DNA of 16,891 nucleotides from Clostridium sp. UBA699. GTDB taxonomy: Bacteria; Bacillota; Clostridia; Clostridiales; Clostridiaceae. Each line of letters starts with the position of its first letter. Position 1 is the stretch's first letter. A program made the position numbers and the translations under genes. The notes under the pieces were generated by a model. The model saw only the letters and a list, made by a program, of their open reading frames with translations. It was not told the origin of the DNA and did no database searches. The stretch covers positions 1 to 16,891 of the forward strand of contig DBML01000010.1 of assembly GCA_002298915.1 (NCBI GenBank), written 5' to 3'. Shown here piece after piece: positions 1 through 5,603 of the stretch.

Positions 1-102
1 TCTATGCAGTTTTGAAAGAACAAGCTTCTTTCATAATGAAACTCCCAGCTTAGCTGGTGAGTACTGGTCCAAGACGAAATCGAAGATTTCTGTGGACCAG
101 CA
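1..102 (+). other. rRNA operon spacer upstream of 5S rRNA, with three hairpins
   Basis: Transcribed spacer leading into the 5S gene, probably the 23S-5S spacer; 23S itself is not visible. Three perfect stems are seen: GAAAGAA/TTCTTTC (14-20 with 26-32), CCAGC/GCTGG (45-49 with 53-57), and a compound stem CTGGTCCA/TGGACCAG (64-71 with 93-100) that encloses a second stem GAAATC/GATTTC (76-81 with 85-90). The last stem ends two bases before the 5S start, so it could position a processing nuclease. No T-run follows any of them, so they are not terminators. Confidence 0.6.
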
Positions 103-219
103 TCTGGTGATGATGGCCTGAAGGTAACACCCGTTCCCATTCCGAACACGAAGGTTAAGCTTCAAAGCGCCGATAGTACTGCAGGGGAGGCCCTGTGGGA
201 GGGTAGGTAGTCGCCAGGT
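103..219 (+). rRNA. rrf: 5S ribosomal RNA
   Basis: Complete 5S rRNA of about 117 nt. The conserved core CCGTTCCCATTCCGAACACG lies at 132-151, followed by GGTTAAGCTTC and GCCGATAGTACTGC. The ends CTGGTGA (104-110) and TCGCCAG (211-217) pair as helix I, which sets the boundaries. It is followed directly by a long hairpin and then tRNA-Asn, so it is the tail of an rRNA operon. Confidence 0.95.
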
Positions 220-224
220 CAGCT

Positions 225-255
225 CATAACCATCCGGTTTCACCGGGTGGTTATG
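225..255 (+). other. Hairpin between 5S rRNA and tRNA-Asn (probable processing stem)
   Basis: A 12-bp stem with one G:U pair, ATAACCATCCGG (226-237) against CCGGGTGGTTAT (243-254), with loop TTTCA; the outer C225-G255 pair also fits. The downstream bases are GCATAAAATC, with no T-run. It is therefore more likely an RNA processing element than a terminator, and the transcript probably continues into the tRNA. Confidence 0.55.
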
Positions 256-267
256 GCATAAAATCGT

Positions 268-342
<75 letters not shown>

Positions 343-363
343 TTTTTATTTTTTGGAAAGATA

Positions 364-395
364 AAGTTATCCTGAAGTCAGGATAACTTTTTTTT
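364..395 (+). terminator. Intrinsic terminator of the rRNA/tRNA-Asn operon
   Basis: Perfect inverted repeat AAGTTATCCTGA (364-375) and TCAGGATAACTT (378-389), running into eight T residues (388-395). It lies 22 nt after the tRNA CCA end. Confidence 0.93.
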
Positions 396-419
396 ACGTT
401 AAATAAAGGGATAATAGGA

Positions 420-446
420 TTGATGTAGAATACTTACCGTTATACT
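420..446 (+). promoter_or_regulatory. Possible sigma-A promoter for the RCK_C membrane protein
   Basis: TTGATG (420-425) and TATACT (441-446) with a short 15-nt spacer, 19 nt before the preferred ATG. The boxes are good but the spacing is below optimum. Confidence 0.35.
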
Positions 447-465
447 GTATGAAGTGGGTGGTATT

Positions 466-1179
466 ATGGTAACCAACTTATTCGTGTCAATATTAGTATT
501 CCTGATAATTGTAGAGATAATAACAGTGCTTTTCAAGATGACAGGGCTCACAGATGAAAAGGCCAGGTTTCAGGTCATTTCCCTCCTCACCGGGACTGGC
601 TTCACAACCAAGGAGGCCGAGCTTATAATGCAGCATCCAACAAGGAGAAAGCTTGCGCAGTTCCTCATGATCCTGGGATACCTGGGCTTCTTTGTAGGAA
701 CCTCTCTTCTCGTCAACATACTCCAGAACCCTCTAACCACGAACATTGTAGGTAGTGCGATAATATTCATGGTTGTAATATTCGTAGTAGTTAGGAACCC
801 TCTGGTCAAGAGGAACTTCGACCGGATAATAGAAAGGGTAATCTTAAGGCTCGGATCGACAAGGGCAAAGTCCAAGCACAAAATGTACAAGATGATCACG
901 AGAGCAAAGGGCTACGGGATTTTCAGCATCATAATAGATGAGGACTCCCATCTGGACGGGATAACAATAATGAACTCAAACCTCAAGTCAAACGATATGA
1001 TAATCCTCAACATCGACAAGGGTGATGAATTCATCGGCTTTGTAAAAAGGGATTACGTGCTTCAGAAAGGTGACAACATACTTATTTACGGAAAGGTGGA
1101 CCAGGTCATCAAGACATTCCACCTTAACAGAAAGTCGGCAAGGGAAGCTGAAATAATGGATTTCAAAGGCAAAAAGTGA
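466..1179 (+). CDS. Membrane protein with C-terminal TrkA-C (RCK_C) domain
   Basis: A 237-residue protein with about three membrane segments (roughly 4-24, 65-87, 92-110), a basic linker (115-148, rich in R and K), and a cytoplasmic C-terminal domain (about 150-220) of TrkA-C/RCK_C type, with the pattern GIFSIIID, LKSNDMIILNI and LQKGDNILIYG. RCK_C domains sit in K+ transport gating subunits and antiporters, and several Bacillota members bind c-di-AMP; whether this one does is inference. ATG 466 is preferred over the in-frame GTG at 454, because GGGTGG (456-461) sits five bases before the ATG and inside the longer reading. A TGTGFTT segment (42-48) between TM1 and TM2 superficially resembles Trk/Ktr filter loops. 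It stands alone between two terminated or separately promoted units. The exact transported substrate or partner is unknown. Confidence 0.8.
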   Translation: MVTNLFVSILVFLIIVEIITVLFKMTGLTDEKARFQVISLLTGTGFTTKEAELIMQHPTRRKLAQFLMILGYLGFFVGTSLLVNILQNPLTTNIVGSAIIFMVVIFVVVRNPLVKRNFDRIIERVILRLGSTRAKSKHKMYKMITRAKGYGIFSIIIDEDSHLDGITIMNSNLKSNDMIILNIDKGDEFIGFVKRDYVLQKGDNILIYGKVDQVIKTFHLNRKSAREAEIMDFKGKK

Positions 1180-1222
1180 CAACCTGCCATAATCGAATAA
1201 TTTTGAAAATTTGATATATTTA

Positions 1223-1250
1223 AGAGGATTTTTATCCACGGTGGTAGAAT
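1223..1250 (+). promoter_or_regulatory. Sigma-H-like promoter upstream of the EF-G paralogue
   Basis: AGAGGATTT (1223-1231) matches the Bacillus sigma-H -35 consensus RnAGGAwww. GTAGAAT (1244-1250) matches the -10 consensus RnnGAAT. The spacer is 12 nt, inside the accepted 11-12. No convincing sigma-A pair is present in the same gap. The predicted start near 1257 gives a 5' leader of about 33 nt that includes the AGGAGG ribosome site. Confidence 0.6.
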
Positions 1251-1289
1251 AATATATTTTAGGCTCAGATAAGTTAGGAGGAATTACTT

Positions 1290-3374
1290 ATGAAAAATTA
1301 CAAAACGGAAAATCTAAGAAACGTCGGCATCTTAGGACACGGTGATTCAGGAAAAACTACACTTACAGAAGCAATTTTATTCTACGCTAAAGCGATTGAC
1401 AGGTTCGGTAAGGTAGATGAGGGGACCACCGTGAGCGATTACGATCCAGAAGAAAAGAAGAGGAAAATATCAATTTCTGCCTCAGTCGTAAATTGTGAGT
1501 ACGATGACCGAAAAATAAACATAATTGACATGCCGGGATATTTCGACTTCGTAGGGGAGAAAGTGGAAGGCTTAAGGGCAGCGGACGTAGCGATGATAGT
1601 TGTGAACGCCACTGCTGGAGTTCAGGTTGGAACAGAGAAGTCTTGGAACTATGTGTGCTCGCATAGTCTGCCGAGGGCTTTTTATATAAACAAGCTAGAC
1701 AGGGAAAACAGCAGCTTCGATAAAACCCTTGCCGACATGAAGGAGAGGTTCGGAATCTCCGTAGTACCGGTTCAGTACCCTATAGGAGTTGAAAACGGCT
1801 TCAAGGGTGTTATCAACGTAATCTCAAGGAGGGCAAGGATTTTCAATGAGAAAACCCACGAGATGGAGGAGGCGCCGATCCCATCAGAGCTGATTGCAAA
1901 GGTCGATGAATGCAAGAACATGATAACGGAAGCGGTAGCAGAAACGGATGAAGTTCTCCTTGACAAGTATTTCAATGAAGGAGAACTTTCAGACGAAGAG
2001 ATATACCACGGCCTTATTAAGGGCTGCAGCATGGGAGAAATAGCTCCTGTGATGTGCGGTTCAGCCATACTGGGCATAGGCACTGAAACGCTTCTTGAGG
2101 ACATTGTTGAGTGCTTCCCTGCCCCTAACGAGATGGAGCCTATAAAGGTTACAGACTTGAAAACGGGCAGCGAAAAGGATTTTGTCATATCTGAAAGCGC
2201 ACCTTTCTCGGCGTTTGTTTTCAAAACCATTGCAGACCCGTTCATAGGCAAACTTTCCCTCTTCAGGGTTATGGGAGGAAAGGTGAAAGCTGACAGCACC
2301 GTATACAACTCAACTAAGGACAAGCAGGAAAAACTAGGCACCCTATATTTTGTAAAAGGAAAGAACCAGACAACAACTCAGGAGATAATAGCAGGCGACA
2401 TAGGAGCTGTGTCAAAGCTTCAGTACACAGGAACGGGAGACACGCTGTGCGATTCGGCTAACCCTATCCAATTCGCGAAGATCGATTTCCCTGATACGGT
2501 GATATCGATGGCTGTTATGCCAAAATCGAAGAACGATGAGGACAAGATATCTTCCGGCCTTTCTAAGCTGATGGAGGAGGATCCTACGTTCAAAGTGTCA
2601 AGGGATGTCGAGAATGCCGAAACAATAATTTCCGGTCAGGGCGAAACGCACCTGGACGTCATCGCCAGCAAGCTTAAGGCAAAGTTTGGAGCAGAGGTCA
2701 CGCTCCAGCTGCCAAAAGTCCCTTACAGGGAAACAATCAAGAAAGCCGCCGATGTTCAGGGCAAGCACAAGAAGCAGTCCGGAGGGCACGGCCAGTACGG
2801 CGACGTCACTATTAAATTCGAGCCAAGGGACGACGGCAAGGATGAGATGGAATTCGTCGACAAGGTCGTAGGAGGTGTGGTTCCTAGGAACTACATACCT
2901 GCAGTTGAAAAAGGCCTGAAGGAATGCATAGTCCACGGCGTTCTTGCAGGCTACCCAGTTATAAGGCTCAGGGCGACGCTGCATGACGGCTCCTACCACC
3001 CTGTAGACTCCTCGGAAATGGCATTTAAGGTAGCCGCATCCATGGCTTACAAGAAAGGCCTGCAGGAAGCCCAGCCTGTGCTGCTCGAACCTGTGAACCA
3101 TGTCGAGGTCTCGATACCTGAAGAGTACATGGGCGACATAATAGGTGATATAAACAAGAAACGCGGAAGGGTGCTTGGTATGGAAGCTGACGGCGACATG
3201 CAGAAGGTTGTTGCAGAGGTTCCTATGGCAGAAATGTTCAAGTACGCAACTGACTTGAGATCAATGACAAGGGGAAAAGGAGAATTCATATCAAAATTCG
3301 AAAGGTATGAAGAAGTTCCCGCAATGGAGGCGGATAAGATAATCGAAGCCGCCAAACACAAGCTGGAAGACTAA
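1290..3374 (+). CDS. fusA2: Elongation factor G paralogue (EF-G2-type translational GTPase)
   Basis: A 694-residue translational GTPase with the full EF-G domain layout: G domain (1-280), domain II (about 300-390), domains III-V to the C-terminus. G1 is GHGDSGKTT (16-24), G3 is DMPGY (80-84), G4 is NKLD (134-137). EF-G proper has DTPGH and RGIT in switch I; here the histidine is tyrosine and switch I reads RKISI (58-62). DxPGYxDFVGE is typical of the EF-G2 group, so this is a paralogue rather than the main fusA, which normally lies in the str operon. Work on EF-G2 proteins shows ribosome binding, with GTPase and translocation activity that varies between lineages; the role here is not known. 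ATG 1290 follows TAGGAGGAATT at ideal spacing. It appears monocistronic, with a sigma-H-like promoter before it and a terminator 18 nt after it. Confidence 0.9.
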   Translation: MKNYKTENLRNVGILGHGDSGKTTLTEAILFYAKAIDRFGKVDEGTTVSDYDPEEKKRKISISASVVNCEYDDRKINIIDMPGYFDFVGEKVEGLRAADVAMIVVNATAGVQVGTEKSWNYVCSHSLPRAFYINKLDRENSSFDKTLADMKERFGISVVPVQYPIGVENGFKGVINVISRRARIFNEKTHEMEEAPIPSELIAKVDECKNMITEAVAETDEVLLDKYFNEGELSDEEIYHGLIKGCSMGEIAPVMCGSAILGIGTETLLEDIVECFPAPNEMEPIKVTDLKTGSEKDFVISESAPFSAFVFKTIADPFIGKLSLFRVMGGKVKADSTVYNSTKDKQEKLGTLYFVKGKNQTTTQEIIAGDIGAVSKLQYTGTGDTLCDSANPIQFAKIDFPDTVISMAVMPKSKNDEDKISSGLSKLMEEDPTFKVSRDVENAETIISGQGETHLDVIASKLKAKFGAEVTLQLPKVPYRETIKKAADVQGKHKKQSGGHGQYGDVTIKFEPRDDGKDEMEFVDKVVGGVVPRNYIPAVEKGLKECIVHGVLAGYPVIRLRATLHDGSYHPVDSSEMAFKVAASMAYKKGLQEAQPVLLEPVNHVEVSIPEEYMGDIIGDINKKRGRVLGMEADGDMQKVVAEVPMAEMFKYATDLRSMTRGKGEFISKFERYEEVPAMEADKIIEAAKHKLED

Positions 3375-3392
3375 ACTAGAGGCTGACAAAGG

Positions 3393-3428
3393 AGCTGCTG
3401 CAAATGATTTGCGCAGCTTCTTTTTTTT
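3393..3428 (+). terminator. Intrinsic terminator after the EF-G paralogue
   Basis: AGCTGC-(T)-GCAAAT (3393-3405) pairs with ATTTGC-GCAGCT (3407-3418), with a single bulged T3399, followed by a run of eight T (3421-3428). The inner pairs next to the tiny loop probably open. Confidence 0.92.
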
Positions 3429-3514
3429 GTCAAGAGAATTTGGCTGAGGATGAGAAAACGCACGATTGGGGAAGAAAGTTTTATTTAATTTGCGCAGACA
3501 GGCGCAGGAGGGGT

Positions 3515-3543
3515 TTGATTTAATCGCCGAGAATAATTATTAT
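3515..3543 (+). promoter_or_regulatory. Sigma-A promoter of the ctsR operon
   Basis: TTGATT (3515-3520), 17-nt spacer, TATTAT (3538-3543). The predicted start is near 3550, immediately before the CtsR heptads, which is the usual arrangement for CtsR autorepression. Confidence 0.75.
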
Positions 3544-3552
3544 CTAGCTAAA

Positions 3553-3575
3553 GGTCAAAGAAAGACAAAGTCAAA
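3553..3575 (+). promoter_or_regulatory. CtsR operator (three heptads, two overlapping)
   Basis: CtsR binds tandem heptads RGTCAAA spaced by three bases. Seen here: GGTCAAA (3553-3559), spacer GAA, AGACAAA (3563-3569, one mismatch), then a perfect AGTCAAA (3569-3575) that shares one A with the second. It lies between the predicted transcription start and the ctsR start codon. Confidence 0.85.
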
Positions 3576-3593
3576 CTCGAAGAAGGTGATTGC

Positions 3594-4049
3594 ATGGCAA
3601 AGCTATCTGACATAATCGAAGATTTCATAAAGGACATGCTTGACAGCACCCAGAAAAGCCAGATAGAGATCAAAAGGAATGAGCTGGCAAGCTATTTCGG
3701 CTGCGCTCCTTCGCAGATTAACTACGTTCTTACCACAAGGTTCACCATGGACAAAGGGTACTACGTCGAAAGCAGAAGGGGCGGTGGAGGGTTCATTCTT
3801 ATCCGGAGGATAAGCTTCAGTGAAAACAAACCCTTCATAGACATCATTAACGAGAAGATAGGGGACAGCCTTACATACGACGCAGCCTGCGGGATACTTG
3901 ACAGCCTTTTCGAACTTTCAGCCATAACAGAAAGGGAACTAAACATTTTGAAGGTATCGCTCAACGACAGGGTCCTGGGCTCAGGAGGCAACAAGAACAA
4001 GCTCAGGGCTGAGATAGTTAAGGGCATACTCACAGTCATATTGAACTGA
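3594..4049 (+). CDS. ctsR: Transcriptional repressor of class III stress genes CtsR
   Basis: A 151-residue dimeric repressor of clp genes. The N-terminal winged helix-turn-helix (about 1-72) includes FGCAPSQINYVLTTRF, and the wing reads RRGGGG (61-66). In the Geobacillus protein the equivalent arginine 62 contacts DNA and is phosphorylated by McsB, and the glycine loop senses heat; both are kept here at the same numbering. The C-terminal half (about 80-151) is the four-helix domain used for dimerisation. ATG 3594 follows AGAAGGTGA at a six-base gap. It is the first gene of the ctsR-mcsA-mcsB-clpC operon and has a CtsR operator in its own leader, so it should repress itself and the whole operon. 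Confidence 0.96.
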   Translation: MAKLSDIIEDFIKDMLDSTQKSQIEIKRNELASYFGCAPSQINYVLTTRFTMDKGYYVESRRGGGGFILIRRISFSENKPFIDIINEKIGDSLTYDAACGILDSLFELSAITERELNILKVSLNDRVLGSGGNKNKLRAEIVKGILTVILN

Positions 4050-4067
4050 AAAAGGGAGGGAGAGAAC

Positions 4068-4571
4068 ATGCTCTGCGAAAGATGTAAGAAGAACGACGCT
4101 TCTTACCACATAACAAAGATTATAAACAACAAGAAGGTAGACCTTCATCTGTGCGAACAGTGCGCCAGGGAGCTTGGGGAAATTGGCTCGCCCTTCTCCT
4201 TTCAAAACATACTCAGCGAACTTATGGGATATATCAGCCAGCCCTATGAGCTGGAGAAACACTATGAACCCAGGTGCAGCAACTGCGGAACGCACTTCAG
4301 CGAATTCAAAAACGGGGGGCTTCTCGGGTGCAGCGAATGCTACCGAATCTTCAACGACGAGCTCAATCCGGTTCTCAAGAGGGTTCAGGGGAGCATGAAG
4401 CACGTGGGTAAGATACCTAAAAGCAGGGGCAAGGCGCGAGCCGTCAGCAACGATATTAACGGCCTTCAGATCATGCTTCAGAAGGCAATAGAAAACGAAG
4501 AGTTTGAGGAAGCAGCAAAAATCAGGGATGAGATTAAGAAGCTTCAGAATTCGGTGCATGGGAGGGATTAA
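4068..4571 (+). CDS. mcsA: Protein-arginine kinase activator McsA
   Basis: A 167-residue zinc-finger partner of the arginine kinase McsB. Four CxxC pairs are visible: CERC (3-6), CEQC (29-32), CSNC (70-73) and CSEC (88-91), enough for two zinc sites. A UVR-type helical hairpin follows at about 133-161 (LQKAIENEEFEEAAKIRDEI). In B. subtilis McsA stimulates McsB and links it to CtsR and ClpC. ATG 4068 has GGGAGGGAGAG just upstream. It begins 18 nt after ctsR, and its stop is one base before the mcsB start codon, consistent with tight translational coupling. Confidence 0.95.
   Translation: MLCERCKKNDASYHITKIINNKKVDLHLCEQCARELGEIGSPFSFQNILSELMGYISQPYELEKHYEPRCSNCGTHFSEFKNGGLLGCSECYRIFNDELNPVLKRVQGSMKHVGKIPKSRGKARAVSNDINGLQIMLQKAIENEEFEEAAKIRDEIKKLQNSVHGRD
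4561..4566 (+). promoter_or_regulatory. Ribosome binding site setting the mcsB start
   Basis: GGAGGG inside the last codons of mcsA, six bases before ATG 4573. The reading frame is open further upstream, to 4504, but that part overlaps mcsA in another frame and has no family similarity. Confidence 0.8.
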
Positions 4572-4572
4572 G

Positions 4573-5580
4573 ATGGCAGAAGGTCTTATAATGACAAGCA
4601 GAGTAAGGCTTGCCAGAAATCTGGGCAAGGCAGTTTTCCCTCACAAAATGAGCACTGAGCAGGGAAAAGAGATGGTCAGGAAAGTTGAATCGGCCTTCTA
4701 CGACCACTCTTCCGTTAAAGCCGGATACAGCACGGTCAAACTTTGGGAGCAGGACAAGCTTACACAGAACTCTTACTTTGAGAAGCATCTGATAAGCAGC
4801 AACCTGCTAAACAACAGCAGCAAAGGTGCAGTGATACTCAGCTCGGATTCAAAAGAGAGCATAATGATAAACGAGGAGGACCACATCAGGATACAGTGCA
4901 TACAGCCAGGCTACAACCTGGAGGACGCTTACAGGGCTGCTAACAGGATAGATGACCATCTGGACAAGAACCTGGATTACGCTTTCGATGATAAGTTCGG
5001 TTACCTTACTGCATGCCCCACAAACGTTGGTACAGGGATGAGGGCCTCGGTAATGATACACCTGCCCTTCATAGCGACAGACAACAAAGTCGAGGAGTCC
5101 CTTTATGCGCTCTCTAAACTTGGCATGGCGATAAGGGGGATATACGGAGAAGGGTCTAAGGTAGCCGGAAGCATATACCAGATTTCGAACCAGATAACGC
5201 TGGGGCTGACAGAGCAGGAAACCCTGGCAAACCTCAAGGCTGTAATAAACAAAATCATAATCCAGGAGAACAGGTCGAGAGAGATAGCTTTCAAGAATTA
5301 CAGGTATGAGATAGAGGACAGGGTAGCGAGATCCCTCGGAATCCTTAAATCGGCAGTGCTCCTTACATCGGCTGAATGCCTGAAGCTTCTCTCGGACGTA
5401 AGGCTCGGAATAGAAATGGGCCTGATAAAGACGGTCAGCACTGCAACTGTAGATGACCTTGTCATGGACGTCCAGCCGGCAACGATACAGAAGGAGTCGG
5501 GGAAAAGCATGACGAAAGAAGAAATCAATCTGGCAAGAGCGAAGCTTGTCAAAAGAAGAATAAGAAACAAGGGAAGATAA
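4573..5580 (+). CDS. mcsB: Protein-arginine kinase McsB
   Basis: A 335-residue phosphagen-kinase-fold enzyme that phosphorylates protein arginines with ATP; pArg marks CtsR and damaged proteins for ClpC-ClpP. Visible signatures: TSRVRLARN (8-16), NEEDHIRIQ (100-108, with the catalytic acidic residues), CPTNVGTGMRAS (148-159, with the reactive Cys148 and a phosphate-binding Arg157) and RGIYGEGS (188-195). The allosteric pArg-binding motif RDxxRA near the C-terminus of Bacillus McsB aligns with INLARA (318-323), so its leading Arg-Asp pair is missing. Start ATG 4573 is chosen because of GGAGGG at 4561-4566 and because family similarity begins a few residues later. At 335 aa it is somewhat shorter than the usual 350-363. 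Third gene of the ctsR operon; clpC follows 23 nt later. Confidence 0.95.
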   Translation: MAEGLIMTSRVRLARNLGKAVFPHKMSTEQGKEMVRKVESAFYDHSSVKAGYSTVKLWEQDKLTQNSYFEKHLISSNLLNNSSKGAVILSSDSKESIMINEEDHIRIQCIQPGYNLEDAYRAANRIDDHLDKNLDYAFDDKFGYLTACPTNVGTGMRASVMIHLPFIATDNKVEESLYALSKLGMAIRGIYGEGSKVAGSIYQISNQITLGLTEQETLANLKAVINKIIIQENRSREIAFKNYRYEIEDRVARSLGILKSAVLLTSAECLKLLSDVRLGIEMGLIKTVSTATVDDLVMDVQPATIQKESGKSMTKEEINLARAKLVKRRIRNKGR

Positions 5581-5603
5581 TTTAAGAAGGTTGGTGATTT
5601 TTT

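Noticed and set aside
454..465. GTG start of the RCK_C protein at 454
   Set aside because: The ribosome site GGGTGG (456-461) lies inside this extension and fits ATG 466 instead.
1772..2341. Minus-strand frame of 189 codons inside the EF-G paralogue
   Set aside because: It is serine/leucine-rich antisense to a clear GTPase gene, with no ribosome site or family similarity.
3491..3506. TGCGC/GCGCA inverted repeat upstream of the ctsR promoter
   Set aside because: Only five base pairs with no known operator pattern; likely chance.
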